64,000 bases of DNA from Novilysobacter antarcticus. GTDB taxonomy: Bacteria; Pseudomonadota; Gammaproteobacteria; Xanthomonadales; Xanthomonadaceae. The position numbers and the translations under genes were made by a program. The stretch spans positions 186,001 through 250,000 of the forward strand of contig NZ_JAIEUJ010000002.1 in the NCBI RefSeq assembly GCF_019802285.1, read 5' to 3'. Of this stretch, positions 54,706-64,000 are shown in pieces. A model generated the notes under the pieces. The model made no database searches. It saw nothing but the letters and a program-made list of their open reading frames with translations, and was not told the origin of the DNA. The first letter of the stretch is position 1, and every line of letters starts with the position of its first letter.

Positions 54706-55487
54706 GCGCGGCGGTCATCCACCCCAGCGCGATCGTCGAAGCCGGGGCACGGCTCGCCGATGGTGTGACGGTGGGCGCCTTCAGCTACATCGGTGCGGAC
54801 GTGGAGATCGGCGCCAATACGGAAATCGGGCCGCACTGCAGCGTGCACGGACCGGCCCGGATCGGCCGCGACAACCGCTTCATCGGCCACGCTGCCATTG
54901 GTGGCGAGCCGCAGGACAAGAAGTACGCCGGCGAGCGCGTCGAGCTGGTCATGGGCGAGCGCAACACGGTTCGCGAGTTCGTCACCATCAACCGCGGCAC
55001 CCAGGGCGGCGGCGGTGCCACCCGCATTGGCGATGACAACTGGCTGCTCGCCTACACCCACATCGCCCACGACTGCGTGATCGGCAACGACTGCGTGTTT
55101 TCCAACAACGCGACCCTTGCTGGCCACGTCATCGTTGGCGACCACGTGATCCTCAGCGGGTTCGCCGGCGTCCACCAGTTCTGCCGGATCGGCGCGCACG
55201 CGTTCATCGGCATGGGCGCGTTCGTCAACGGTGACGTGCCGCCGTTCGTGATGGTGGCCCAGGAAGGCTACAGCCGGCCGCGCGGGATCAACAACGAAGG
55301 CCTGAAGCGGCGCGGCTTCGACGCCGAGCGCATCGCCATGATCAAGCGGGCCTACCGCGCCCTTTACGTGGCCGGCCACACGCTGGAGGAGGCCCAGGCC
55401 CGCCTGCGCGAGATGGCGGGCGACAGCGACGATGTTCGCCAGCTGCTGGACTTCATCGACAGCAGCGATCGGCCCCTGCTGCGGTGA
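54702..55487 (+). CDS. lpxA: UDP-N-acetylglucosamine acyltransferase
   Basis: First enzyme of lipid A synthesis (261 residues; E. coli 262). Hexapeptide-repeat beta-helix from about 2 to 190 followed by a helical C-terminus. The catalytic His is in [15 protein letters not shown], and the substrate-pocket segment [16 protein letters not shown] is conserved. It starts at ATG 54702 inside the fabZ stop and ends inside the lpxB GTG start. Confidence 0.97.
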   Translation: MSAAVIHPSAIVEAGARLADGVTVGAFSYIGADVEIGANTEIGPHCSVHGPARIGRDNRFIGHAAIGGEPQDKKYAGERVELVMGERNTVREFVTINRGTQGGGGATRIGDDNWLLAYTHIAHDCVIGNDCVFSNNATLAGHVIVGDHVILSGFAGVHQFCRIGAHAFIGMGAFVNGDVPPFVMVAQEGYSRPRGINNEGLKRRGFDAERIAMIKRAYRALYVAGHTLEEAQARLREMAGDSDDVRQLLDFIDSSDRPLLR

Positions 55488-56686
55488 GCGACAGCCGTGC
55501 CGTGGCGGAGATCTTCAACGAGCTCCCCCCGACCCGACCCAAACGCATTGCCCTGGTGGCCGGAGAAGCGTCCGGCGACCTGCTCGGCGCGGACTTGATC
55601 GAGCAGCTCCGCCTGCGCTGGCCGGGCGCGGAATTTGTCGGGGTCGGCGGTCCGGCGATGCGCGATGCTGGCATGGAAACCTGGTTCGATGCCTCCGAGC
55701 TCGCGGTGATGGGCCTGTCGGAGGTACTGCGCCACCTGCCACGCCTGCTCCGCCTGCGGCGGGAACTGCGCGAACGCGTGCTGGGGTGGCAGCCCGACGT
55801 GTTCATTGGTATCGACGCACCGGACTTCAATCTGGGCGTGGAGAAGTGGCTGAAGCAGCGCGGTGTGCGCACCGTGCACTACGTCAGCCCGTCGGTATGG
55901 GCTTGGCGCGAGAAACGCGCGGCCCGGATCGGTGAGAGCGCCGATCTGGTGCTGTGCCTGTTTCCGATGGAGCCGGCGATCTACGCCAGGCACGACGTGG
56001 ACGCGCGCTTCGTCGGCCATCCGCTTGCCGACACAATGCCGCTGGTTCCCGACCGCGATGCGGCGCGGGCGACGCTCGGACTGGATCCCCAACGACCCGT
56101 GCTCGCCCTGTTGCCGGGGTCACGGGTCGGCGAGATCCAGCGTCTGGGTGCCGACTTCATCGGCGCTGCGGCACGCGTGCTTGCCGCCGAACCGGCGCTG
56201 CAGGTGGTCGCGCCGATGGCCGGACCGCAGGCACGCGACGCATTCGCGACCGCCCTGGCCCGCCACCCGGACGCAACTGCGCTTTCGCGTGCGCTGAGCG
56301 TGGTGGACGGACAGTCACGCACCGCGATGGTCGCCAGCGACGTGATCCTGCTGGCGTCCGGCACCGCGACGCTGGAGGCGATGCTGGCGAAACGACCGAT
56401 GGTCGTCGCCTACCGGGTTTCCGCGTTCACGTATTTATTGGTGAAAACCCTGGGCATGCTCAAGGTCGATCATTACGCGCTGCCCAACGTGCTCGCAGGG
56501 GAAGAGGTCGTGCCCGAGCTGATGCAGGACGAATGCCGCCCGGAGGCGTTGGCAGATGCGTGCCTGGCATGGCTGCGCGGCGCCGACACCCGCGGCCTGC
56601 AATTGCGCTTCCTCGCCCTGCACGATTCGCTGCGCCGCGGCGCCTCCGCGCAGGCTGCACAGGCGATCGTCGAGCTCGTATCCTGA
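55484..56686 (+). CDS. lpxB: Lipid-A-disaccharide synthase
   Basis: GT-B family glycosyltransferase (400 residues) that joins UDP-diacylglucosamine and lipid X to form the beta-1',6 disaccharide, at the inner face of the cytoplasmic membrane. The start of the enzyme is recognisable in [22 protein letters not shown], with [16 protein letters not shown] and the C-terminal [18 protein letters not shown]. The GTG start at 55484 overlaps the lpxA stop (GTGA), so it relies on translational coupling. Confidence 0.96.
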   Translation: MSDSRAVAEIFNELPPTRPKRIALVAGEASGDLLGADLIEQLRLRWPGAEFVGVGGPAMRDAGMETWFDASELAVMGLSEVLRHLPRLLRLRRELRERVLGWQPDVFIGIDAPDFNLGVEKWLKQRGVRTVHYVSPSVWAWREKRAARIGESADLVLCLFPMEPAIYARHDVDARFVGHPLADTMPLVPDRDAARATLGLDPQRPVLALLPGSRVGEIQRLGADFIGAAARVLAAEPALQVVAPMAGPQARDAFATALARHPDATALSRALSVVDGQSRTAMVASDVILLASGTATLEAMLAKRPMVVAYRVSAFTYLLVKTLGMLKVDHYALPNVLAGEEVVPELMQDECRPEALADACLAWLRGADTRGLQLRFLALHDSLRRGASAQAAQAIVELVS

Positions 56687-56690
56687 GCCG

Positions 56691-57428
56691 ATGGGCTGCT
56701 GCACCGACCAACTGACCCTGCAACTGGACACCGTCAGGGCTGCCGAACCGTTCGCCGGTGTGGACGAGGCCGGACGTGGGCCACTGGCCGGTCCGGTCGT
56801 GGTCGCTGCCGTGGTGTTTGCGCCGGGTCGCACCCCGGTCAACGGGCTGGACGATTCCAAGGTGCTGTGTGCGCGACGGCGCGATGAGCTGTACGCGCGA
56901 ATCGTGGAGCGCGCGCTTGCCTGGCACGTGGTCGCAGTGGAGGTCGAGGAGATCGACCGCATCAACATCTACCAGGCCACGATGGCCGGAATGCGTCGTG
57001 CGGTGGAGGCCGTCAGTCACCTTGCCGTCGCGGCCCGCATCGACGGCAACGTGATCCCGAAGGGGCTGCCTTGCCCGGCGGAAGCGTGGATCGGCGGCGA
57101 CCGCCGCGACCGCGCCATCATGGCCGCCTCCATCCTCGCCAAGGTCACCCGCGACCGCCTGATGTGCGCGCTGGACCAGGAATGGCCGCACTACGGCTTT
57201 GCCGCTCACAAGGGCTACGGCACTCCGGCGCACCTCGCCGCGCTGGACCGGCATGGCGCCTGTCCCCACCACCGGCGAAGTTTTGCCCCGGTACGGAAGG
57301 TGATTGACCGGGACGGGGCCGGCGGGCTCAGCGCCGCGTCGATCGCCGGGCGGTCATCAGGTACTGAACGGGAACGGCCCCCGAAGCCCCGGTCAGACGT
57401 TCACCTGCCGTTTCCCAATCGCGGATAA
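56691..57428 (+). CDS. rnhB: Ribonuclease HII
   Basis: Removes ribonucleotides from RNA/DNA hybrids (245 residues). The catalytic Asp and Glu are in [16 protein letters not shown], with the further acidic residues in the segments around [19 protein letters not shown]. The tyrosine-containing [18 protein letters not shown] segment for ribonucleotide recognition is present. A short, charged C-terminal tail (about 205-245) is not part of the core fold. Starts 4 nt after lpxB. Confidence 0.95.
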   Translation: MGCCTDQLTLQLDTVRAAEPFAGVDEAGRGPLAGPVVVAAVVFAPGRTPVNGLDDSKVLCARRRDELYARIVERALAWHVVAVEVEEIDRINIYQATMAGMRRAVEAVSHLAVAARIDGNVIPKGLPCPAEAWIGGDRRDRAIMAASILAKVTRDRLMCALDQEWPHYGFAAHKGYGTPAHLAALDRHGACPHHRRSFAPVRKVIDRDGAGGLSAASIAGRSSGTERERPPKPRSDVHLPFPNRG

Positions 57429-57664
57429 ACCAACGCGTAGAGGTATGCGCACGGGCCTCTCGGAATGTGGTGCGTGTCGCGCCCCAGGACTTGCGGCACT
57501 CGCCAGCTGGCCCGCGAGCGAGCACGCTGGAGTCGTGGAGCGTGCCGGGTCGCAGACCCATTGCACAGCGATTTGGCGGCTCTGGCCTGTCGCGGATGAC
57601 GGTGTCTACCGTTGGATCCGCCAGCCACCCCGTCCAGGCATGGACAAGCAATGAGGCTATCCTC
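57429..57664. other. Non-coding gap between rnhB and the DUF1232-type gene
   Basis: 236 bp in which I see no convincing gene, terminator or tRNA. Frames open on both strands lack any family signature. Confidence 0.5.
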
Positions 57665-58315
57665 ATGAACACGTCCCTATTCGTCGTATCCCCGCTGCCA
57701 GCAAGCCTGTTCAGCGGCGCGGTGCGACTGAACTCCAACCGCCACTCGATCGGCGACTTCGTACCCGACCCGGTCCGTCTGGCGCACTTCAATGCACTGC
57801 TGGCGCAGATCAGTGCCGAGCATCCCCAAGTCGACGGCGACCAGTTGGCCACCGCCGCGCGCGAGCTGATATTCCAGGCCCGGGACGGACGTATTCCCCA
57901 GTCGATCCGCGAACGGATCCGCCGCGCAGGCGCCATGGACCTGATGCAGTCCGATCCGGAGTGGGAGACCGACGCCGCGGCGGCGATTGCTGCCGCGACA
58001 GCGCTGGACTACCTGCATGGCAAGGACACTCTGATTCCCCACAGCCTGCCCGTGGTGGGCTGGCTGGACGGCGCGGTGGTGGTCGAGACGGCATGGCCCA
58101 CTCTGGCCGACGAGGTCAGGGACTACCTCGACTTCTGTCGCCTGCGCAGGATCGAGGCCGGTTTGCGCGGCGAGTCACGCCGGCATTTCGGCTTCACCCG
58201 GGACCAGCTCGACGACGCCCGGACCGCCGAATGGCTGTGGACGGAACACTGCCGGAGGACCGGACGCACCAGCTACCTGTCGCAAGATGAGGCTGGGCGT
58301 TTCCGGGTGAACTGA
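57665..58315 (+). CDS. DUF1232/YkvA-like protein
   Basis: A 216-residue protein from ATG 57665. The segment HGKDTLIPHSLPVVGWLDGAVVVETAWPTLADEVRDYLDFCRLR (about residues 118-160) resembles the DUF1232 (YkvA) core, which has the pattern D-x-I-P-x-x-x-P-V-x-G-x-L-D. An N-terminal helical region precedes it and a C-terminal aromatic/charged tail (WLWTEHCRRTGRTSY) follows. YkvA-like proteins are of unknown function. It sits between rnhB and dnaE with wide gaps on both sides (236 and 138 nt), so it is probably transcribed alone. Confidence 0.65.
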   Translation: MNTSLFVVSPLPASLFSGAVRLNSNRHSIGDFVPDPVRLAHFNALLAQISAEHPQVDGDQLATAARELIFQARDGRIPQSIRERIRRAGAMDLMQSDPEWETDAAAAIAAATALDYLHGKDTLIPHSLPVVGWLDGAVVVETAWPTLADEVRDYLDFCRLRRIEAGLRGESRRHFGFTRDQLDDARTAEWLWTEHCRRTGRTSYLSQDEAGRFRVN

Positions 58316-58453
58316 GCCATTGCGTGCCGCGGGCCGGAAACCCGCGGCGCGCGTACCGTCGTCTTCGGTCCCCGCAAGGCTTGTCAAGGCCTTGCCCGGC
58401 CGACCGTGGCTGATACTCTGGGCGTTGCCCCAGCCGGTCGGTCCACGGCACGA

Positions 58454-61400
58454 ATGCCAGCTCGCTTCACCCACCTTCACCTGCACAGCGAATTCTCGCT
58501 CGTCGACTCCACCATCCGGGTCAACGAGCTGGTCAAACGCTGCGTGATGCTTGGTCAGCCGGCGGTCGCCCTGACCGACGTCAACAACCTGTTTGCCGCG
58601 GTGAAGTTCTATCGCGCTGCGGAACAGGCCGGGGTCAAGCCGATCCTGGGCGCGGACATCGGCCTGGCCGATGGCAACGAGGCCAGCTCGCGCCTGACCC
58701 TGCTATGCCGCGACCACACCGGTTACCTGACCCTGTCGCGCCTGCTCAGCCGGATGTGGATGGAAGGCCACCGTACCGACAGCGTCGCGCTGCGCCCGGA
58801 ATGGCTGCGCGAGGACAACGAGGGCCTGTTCGCCCTGGCCGGACGACAGAGCCTCGCCGGGCGCATGGCGACCTCGCAGCGGCCCGAGCTGGCCGAGGCC
58901 TGGCTGGCGGACTGGCAGGGAATTTTTGACGACCGCCTGCATCTGGAGCTGACCCGGACCGGGCGCGCCGACGAGCCCGCGTTCAACGAATTCGCGATCC
59001 ACGCCTCGGCCAAGCGCGGGCTGCCGCTGATCGCCAGCAACGATGTCCGCTTCCTCGACCGCGACGGCTTCGACGCGCACGAGGCGCGCGTCTGCATCTC
59101 GACCGGCCGGGTGCTGGACGACCCCAAACGGCCGAAGGAGTACAGCGCCGAGCAGTACCTGAAGTCGTCCGAAGAGATGGCGGAGTTGTTCGCCGACGTC
59201 CCTGACGCGATTGACAACGCACTGGCGCTGGCGACCCGCTGCAACCTCGAGATGCAGCTGGGCACCTACTACCTGCCCGCATTCCCGGTGCCCGATGACC
59301 ACACCATCGAGTCCTGGCTGCGCAGCCAGGCGCACGACGGGCTGGACGCGCGGCTGGAGAAGGCGCCGCTGGCCGAAGGCAAGACCCGACAGGACTACGA
59401 GGACCGCCTCGATACCGAGCTCGGCGTCATCCTGTCGATGGGCTTCCCCGGCTACTTCCTGATCGTTGCGGACTTCATCAACTGGGGCAAGGAACAGGGC
59501 ATTCCGGTCGGGCCTGGGCGCGGCTCGGGTGCCGGTTCGCTGGTGGCGTGGGCACTGGGCATCACCGACCTGGACCCGCTGCCCTACGACCTGCTGTTCG
59601 AGCGCTTCCTGAATCCGGAGCGCGTGTCGATGCCCGACTTCGACATCGACTTCTGCATGGACCGCCGCGACGAGGTGATCGACTACGTCGCGCGCAAGTA
59701 CGGCCGCGACCGGGTCAGCCAGATCATCACCTACGGCACCATGGCCGCCAAGGCGGTGGTGCGCGACTGCGGGCGCGTGCTCGGCCATCCCTACGGCTTC
59801 GTCGACGGGATCGCCAAACTGATCCCGATGACGCTGGGCGTGAGCCTGAGCGACGCGCTGGGCGAGTCGGAGGCGGCCAAGAAGAATCCCGAGCTGGCGT
59901 CCGGCGACCTGATCGCGCGCTATCACTCCGAAGACGACGTGCGCGACCTGCTGGACCTCGCGCGCAGTCTGGAGAACCTGACCCGCAACGCCGGTCGCCA
60001 CGCCGGCGGTGTGGTGATCGCACCCTCGCCGCTGAGTGATTTCTGCCCGCTGTTCGCCGAGCACGATGGCGAGGGTCGCGGCAAGACGCCGGTAACCCAG
60101 TTCGACAAGGACGACGTGGAATCGGTCGGGTTGGTGAAGTTCGACTTCCTCGGCCTGCGCACGCTGACGATCATCGACTGGGCGGTGAAGGCGATCAACG
60201 TGCGCCGCGCCAAGACCGGCGAAGAACCGCTGGACATCACCGCGCTGCCGCTGGACGACAAGCCGACCTACGAGCTGTTCGCCCGCGGCGAAGGCGTGGC
60301 GGTGTTCCAGTTCGAGTCGCGCGGCATGCGCGAGTTGCTCAAGCGCGCCCGCCCCGACACCTTCGAGGACATCATCGCGTTGGCGGCGCTGTTCCGCCCC
60401 GGTCCGCTCGGCTCGGGGATGGACAAGGACTGGGTGGACCGCAAGCACGGCGTGGCCGAGGTCAGCTATCCGCATCCGTCATTGGAGCCGGTGCTGAGCC
60501 CCACCTATGGCGTGATCGTCTACCAGGAACAGGTGATGCAGATCGCCCAGGTCATGGCTGGGTACTCGCTGGGCGGCGCCGACCTGCTGCGCCGCGCGAT
60601 GGGCAAGAAAAAGCCCGAGGAAATGGCCAAGGAACGGGCCAAGTTCGAGGCCGGCTGCCTGGCCAACGGCATTCCGGCCAAGGTCGCCAGCCCGATCTTC
60701 GACCTGATGGAGAAGTTCGCCGAGTACGGCTTCAACAAGTCGCACTCGGCCGCCTATGCGCTGGTCGCCTACCAGACCGCGTGGCTGAAGGTGCACTACC
60801 CGGCCGAGTTCATGGCCGCGGTGCTGTCCTCCGACATGGACAACACCGAGAAGGTCACCGGTTTCCTGGACGAGTGCCGGGCCATGAATCTGACCGTGCT
60901 GCCACCGGATGTGGACGCCTCGGCGTACATGTTCGAGGCGGTGGAACCGGACGCCGGAGCAGTGCCCGTGGACGCCGATGCCAAACCGCCTGTCGACACG
61001 ATCCGCTACGGTCTGGGCGCGGTGAAAGGTGTCGGTTATGGCGCGTGCGAGGCGATCGTACAGGCGCGCCGCGCGGGCCCATTCGCTGACCTGCTCGACT
61101 TCTGCAAGCGCGTGGAAGGCGGCAAGCTCAACCGCCGCGCGTTGGAAGCGCTGACCCGCGCCGGCGCCCTGGACAAACTGGGGAAGAACCGCGCCAGCCT
61201 GATGCTGCAATTGCCCGAGGTGGTCCGCGCCACCGAGCAGCTGGCCCGCGAGCGCGAGGCCGGGCAGGTCAGCCTGTTCGGCGGCGGCGACGCCGGTCCA
61301 GCGCTGCATATCGACCTGCGCGAGACCGACGAGTTTCCGCTCGGCCAGCTGTTGGCCGGCGAGCGCGAAACCCTGGGCCACTACCTCAGCGGGCATCCCT

Positions 61401-62014
61401 TCGACCCTTACCGCGACGAGTTGCTGGACCTGATCGGGCACGATCTGGGTGCGCTGGAGAGGATCTGGGAATCGCGTCCGGAAAGCGCACGCAGCGGTTG
61501 GCGACCGGAGCTGGACACGGTCGTCGCCGGCCAGGTGGTCGCGCTGCGCAAGAAGGGCGACAGCCAGATGTTCGTGCAGATCGAGGACGGCAGCGGCCGG
61601 CTCGAAGTCGCGTTCTTCTCCGAGACCTATACCGACTTCGCCCCGCTGCTGACCCGTGACCGCCTGCTGGTGATCAAGGGCGGCTTGCGCGAGGACGCCT
61701 TCAGCGGTGGCTTCGCCCTCAAGGCCGAACGCTGCTGGGATTACAACCAGATCTGCGCCGATCACGCCAAGCGGCTGTCGTTGCGTCTGGACCTGCAGGT
61801 GCCCGGCACCTGGCAGCGGGTTGATGCGCTGCTGGCGCGACATCGTCCGGGCGGCGCGCGGGTCCGGCTTGACCTGCTGCTGCCCGTCGCCGCCGGCATG
61901 GTCGATCTGCCATCCAGCGGATCAGTACGGGTGGACGCGGAACTTGCCGGCCTGCTTCGCGCCGAGCCCGGCGTACGCGCGGTGAAACTGGCACTTGAGC
62001 GGCCGTGGGGTTGA
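58454..62014 (+). CDS. dnaE: DNA polymerase III subunit alpha
   Basis: Replicative polymerase catalytic subunit (1186 residues; E. coli 1160). The PHP domain begins at once (FTHLHLHSEFSLVDSTIR), the polymerase active site includes GPGRGSGAGSLVAW and the aspartate pair in MPDFDIDFCMDRRDEV, and the third catalytic Asp lies downstream. Helix-hairpin-helix, OB-fold (about 1000-1085, TVVAGQVVALRKKGDSQMFVQIEDGSG) and C-terminal tau-binding regions follow. I chose ATG 58454; an in-frame GTG at 58406 would add 16 residues with no conservation. Confidence 0.97.
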   Translation: MPARFTHLHLHSEFSLVDSTIRVNELVKRCVMLGQPAVALTDVNNLFAAVKFYRAAEQAGVKPILGADIGLADGNEASSRLTLLCRDHTGYLTLSRLLSRMWMEGHRTDSVALRPEWLREDNEGLFALAGRQSLAGRMATSQRPELAEAWLADWQGIFDDRLHLELTRTGRADEPAFNEFAIHASAKRGLPLIASNDVRFLDRDGFDAHEARVCISTGRVLDDPKRPKEYSAEQYLKSSEEMAELFADVPDAIDNALALATRCNLEMQLGTYYLPAFPVPDDHTIESWLRSQAHDGLDARLEKAPLAEGKTRQDYEDRLDTELGVILSMGFPGYFLIVADFINWGKEQGIPVGPGRGSGAGSLVAWALGITDLDPLPYDLLFERFLNPERVSMPDFDIDFCMDRRDEVIDYVARKYGRDRVSQIITYGTMAAKAVVRDCGRVLGHPYGFVDGIAKLIPMTLGVSLSDALGESEAAKKNPELASGDLIARYHSEDDVRDLLDLARSLENLTRNAGRHAGGVVIAPSPLSDFCPLFAEHDGEGRGKTPVTQFDKDDVESVGLVKFDFLGLRTLTIIDWAVKAINVRRAKTGEEPLDITALPLDDKPTYELFARGEGVAVFQFESRGMRELLKRARPDTFEDIIALAALFRPGPLGSGMDKDWVDRKHGVAEVSYPHPSLEPVLSPTYGVIVYQEQVMQIAQVMAGYSLGGADLLRRAMGKKKPEEMAKERAKFEAGCLANGIPAKVASPIFDLMEKFAEYGFNKSHSAAYALVAYQTAWLKVHYPAEFMAAVLSSDMDNTEKVTGFLDECRAMNLTVLPPDVDASAYMFEAVEPDAGAVPVDADAKPPVDTIRYGLGAVKGVGYGACEAIVQARRAGPFADLLDFCKRVEGGKLNRRALEALTRAGALDKLGKNRASLMLQLPEVVRATEQLAREREAGQVSLFGGGDAGPALHIDLRETDEFPLGQLLAGERETLGHYLSGHPFDPYRDELLDLIGHDLGALERIWESRPESARSGWRPELDTVVAGQVVALRKKGDSQMFVQIEDGSGRLEVAFFSETYTDFAPLLTRDRLLVIKGGLREDAFSGGFALKAERCWDYNQICADHAKRLSLRLDLQVPGTWQRVDALLARHRPGGARVRLDLLLPVAAGMVDLPSSGSVRVDAELAGLLRAEPGVRAVKLALERPWG

Positions 62015-62120
62015 ACGGGTAGCACGCCAGCAGGTACGCCGTCGCTTGGCGCGTGCGCGCAGAGGGGTCGGTTAGACTGTCCGATTCACGGCAGTACGGC
62101 TGCCCAAGCCCAGGCTACCC

Positions 62121-63080
62121 ATGAACCCGAACTACCTCGATTTCGAACAACCCATCGCCGACCTGGAAGCCAAGATCCAGGAGCTTCGCCAGGCCAGCCG
62201 AGGGTCCGCGGTGGACGCCGACAGCGAAGTGCACACCTTGCAGGACAAGCTGCGCAAGCGCACCGCGCAGATCTTCCGCGACCTCAGCCCGTGGCAGGTA
62301 TCGCAACTGGCCCGGCACCCGGCCCGTCCGCACACCAATGACTACATCCGGGTGATGTGCGACGAGTTCCAGGAGCTGGCCGGCGACCGGGCCTACAGCG
62401 ACGATCCGGCCATCGTGGGCGGCCTGGGCCGCATCGGCGGGCGACCGGTGGTCATCATTGGCCACGAGAAGGGCCGCGACACCAAGAGCAAGGTGCGCCG
62501 CAATTTCGGCATGCCACGGCCGGAGGGCTATCGCAAGGCGCTGCGCCTGATGAAGCTGGCCGAGCGTTTCCAGCTGCCGGTGCTGACCTTCATCGATACC
62601 CCCGGCGCGTATCCGGGCATCGGCGCCGAAGAGCGCGGCCAGTCGGAAGCCATCGCCCGCAACCTGCTGGAAATGGCCGAGCTGAAGGTCCCGATCATCT
62701 GCACGATCATCGGCGAGGGCGGCTCGGGCGGCGCGCTGGCGATCGGCGTCGGCGACTGCACCGTGATGCTGGAGCACAGCACCTACTCGGTGATTTCCCC
62801 GGAAGGCTGCGCGTCGATCCTGTGGAAGGACCCGGCCAAGGCCAAGGACGCCGCCGAGCAGCTGGGCCTGACCGCCAAGCGCCTGCACGGCCTCGGTCTG
62901 GTCGACAAGGTGGTGCGCGAGCCCACCGGCGGTGCGCATCGCAACCCGCGCCAGATCGCGACCCGGCTCAAGGCGGTATTGCTCAACGAGCTCGACATCC
63001 TGCAGGCCAAGCCGGTCGAGGAGTTGTTGCAGCAGCGCTATGAGCGGCTGCGCAACTACGGGGCCTACGAAGCAGCCTGA
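62121..63080 (+). CDS. accA: Acetyl-CoA carboxylase carboxyltransferase subunit alpha
   Basis: Alpha half of the carboxyltransferase that makes malonyl-CoA with AccD, the committed step of fatty acid synthesis. The 319-residue protein (same length as E. coli AccA) shows the N-terminal [18 protein letters not shown] helix, the crotonase-like core [26 protein letters not shown], and [15 protein letters not shown]. It follows dnaE by 106 nt, as in E. coli, with a convergent gene after it. Confidence 0.98.
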   Translation: MNPNYLDFEQPIADLEAKIQELRQASRGSAVDADSEVHTLQDKLRKRTAQIFRDLSPWQVSQLARHPARPHTNDYIRVMCDEFQELAGDRAYSDDPAIVGGLGRIGGRPVVIIGHEKGRDTKSKVRRNFGMPRPEGYRKALRLMKLAERFQLPVLTFIDTPGAYPGIGAEERGQSEAIARNLLEMAELKVPIICTIIGEGGSGGALAIGVGDCTVMLEHSTYSVISPEGCASILWKDPAKAKDAAEQLGLTAKRLHGLGLVDKVVREPTGGAHRNPRQIATRLKAVLLNELDILQAKPVEELLQQRYERLRNYGAYEAA

Positions 63081-63094
63081 GCCACGCCGCGCCG

Positions 63095-64000
63095 TTACCA
63101 GGCGCGCTGGTATTGCACGGGCACCGGCAGCGCCGCACCCAGCTCCTTCGCGGCCCGCTGCGGAAAGTACGGGTCGCGCAGCAGCTCTCGGGCCAACAGG
63201 ACCATGTCGGCGTCGCCGTTGGCCACCAGTGCCTCGGCCTGGGCGGCGTCGGTGATCAGTCCGACCGCACCGGTAGCGATACCGGCCTCGCGGCGGATGC
63301 GTGCGGCGAACGGCACCTGGTAGCCGGGCTCCACCGCAATCGTGACGTCCGGCACCAGCCCGCCAGATGAGACATCCACCAGATCGACCCCGTGCCCCGC
63401 CAGCATCCGGCACAGCGCGATGCTCTGCTCGATATCCCAGCCGCCCTCGGCCCAGTCGGTCGCCGAGATGCGCACCCACACCGGCAGCTCCCGGGGCCAC
63501 TCATGGCGCACCGCGTCGAGCACGTCCAGCAGCAGGCGGGTGCGGTTCTCGAAACTGCCCCCGTAGTCGTCCTCGCGCCGGTTCGACAGTGGCGACAGGA
63601 ACTGGTGAAGCAGGTAGCCGTGAGCGGCGTGGACTTCCACCAGCCGGAACCCCGCCGCCAGCGAGCGACGAGCGGCCATCGCAAAATCCTCGATGATCCG
63701 GGCGATGCCGCCACGGTCGAGTGCGCCCGGATCGGCGTAGTGAGCATCGAAGGCCAGCGCGGTGGGCGCCACCGGTATCCAGCCGCCGACCGCTGGAGCG
63801 ACCGCGCCACGACCCCGCCACGGCGCATAGGTGCTGGCCTTGCGCCCGGCGTGCGCCAACTGGATCCCGGCCACCGCGCCCTGCGCCTCGACGAAGCCGG
63901 CGATGCGTTTCCAGGCGTCACGCTGGGCGTCATTCCAGATGCCGGTGTCCTCCGGCGAGATCCGCCCCTCGGGCGCGACGGCGGTCGCCTCGGCGATCAC
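63095..64000 (-). CDS. Old Yellow Enzyme-type NADH:flavin oxidoreductase (NamA/YqjM-like), 5' end outside window
   Basis: C-terminal 301 residues of an FMN-dependent ene-reductase; the reading frame is open at the window edge, so the N-terminus is missing (about 50-60 residues expected). Visible family features: GIQLAHAGRKAS, the catalytic/FMN region RRSLAAGFRLVEVHAAHGYLLHQFLSPLSNRREDDYGGSFENR, DLVDVSSGG and GLITDAAQAEALVANGDADMVLLARELLRDPYFP. Such enzymes reduce activated C=C bonds using NADPH. It converges on accA with a 14-nt gap. Confidence 0.93.
   Translation of the reverse strand: MIAEATAVAPEGRISPEDTGIWNDAQRDAWKRIAGFVEAQGAVAGIQLAHAGRKASTYAPWRGRGAVAPAVGGWIPVAPTALAFDAHYADPGALDRGGIARIIEDFAMAARRSLAAGFRLVEVHAAHGYLLHQFLSPLSNRREDDYGGSFENRTRLLLDVLDAVRHEWPRELPVWVRISATDWAEGGWDIEQSIALCRMLAGHGVDLVDVSSGGLVPDVTIAVEPGYQVPFAARIRREAGIATGAVGLITDAAQAEALVANGDADMVLLARELLRDPYFPQRAAKELGAALPVPVQYQRAW

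Noticed and set aside
1-64000. CRISPR arrays, insertion sequences, prophage genes, rRNA
   Set aside because: No regularly spaced repeats, transposase or integrase motifs, phage proteins or rRNA sequences were seen on either strand.

Overview
The window reads as a stretch of chromosome from a high-GC gammaproteobacterium of the Xanthomonadaceae/Lysobacteraceae type (Lysobacter, Luteimonas, Stenotrophomonas or Xanthomonas-like). I infer this from protein flavour and gene order, especially map-glnD-dapD-arsC-like-dapE diverging from rpsB-tsf, followed by pyrH-frr-uppS-cdsA-dxr-rseP-bamA-lpxD-fabZ-lpxA-lpxB-rnhB-dnaE-accA. The genus cannot be fixed from sequence alone. I saw no insertion sequence, prophage, CRISPR array or rRNA. 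There is one tRNA (Leu, CAG).

Layout: 0-2.1 kb, an enoyl-CoA hydratase, a small conserved-looking protein and endonuclease III. 2.1-10.7 kb, a phosphate-scavenging island: an OprP-type porin, a periplasmic PstS, a Yip1-family membrane protein, then a lipoprotein PstS with pstC, pstA, pstB and phoU; Pho-box-like sites precede the porin and the second pstS. phoB and phoR are not here. 10.8-16.5 kb, a mixed set (RNase T, SugE/Gdx exporter, RlmB, an Nei-type glycosylase, a DmpA/BapA-type peptidase, two small orphan membrane proteins, a YchJ-like protein). 16.6-22.1 kb, RNase R and a likely lipid/glycan modification group (LAB_N protein, GT2 transferase, divergent ArnT-like GT39 protein). 22.1-22.6 kb, palindromic repeats and tRNA-Leu. 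22.8-26.3 kb, rnk, parC and a thiopurine methyltransferase gene interrupted by an in-frame amber codon.

26.3-32.4 kb: asnB on the minus strand, preceded by a ~280-nt leader, then pirin, an FMN reductase and a membrane M28 peptidase. The asnB leader is the most striking thing in the window. It holds a small ORF of about 41 codons whose 3' part has four Asn codons within five codons, then a segment complementary to the 5' arm of a strong intrinsic terminator, then asnB. This is the layout of a ribosome-mediated transcription attenuator responding to asparagine. Its promoter is back to back with the pirin promoter over a 20-bp perfect dyad.

32.5-38.3 kb: the minus-strand operon map-glnD-dapD-arsC-like-dapE, mostly with 4-nt start/stop overlaps. 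38.4-63.1 kb: the rpsB-to-accA block (translation, isoprenoid, envelope, lipid A, replication, fatty acid synthesis). It is interrupted by an Oar-like TonB-dependent receptor with a perfect CRP/Clp site upstream, and by a cation-efflux gene between pyrH and frr. The window ends inside an Old Yellow Enzyme-type oxidoreductase gene on the minus strand.
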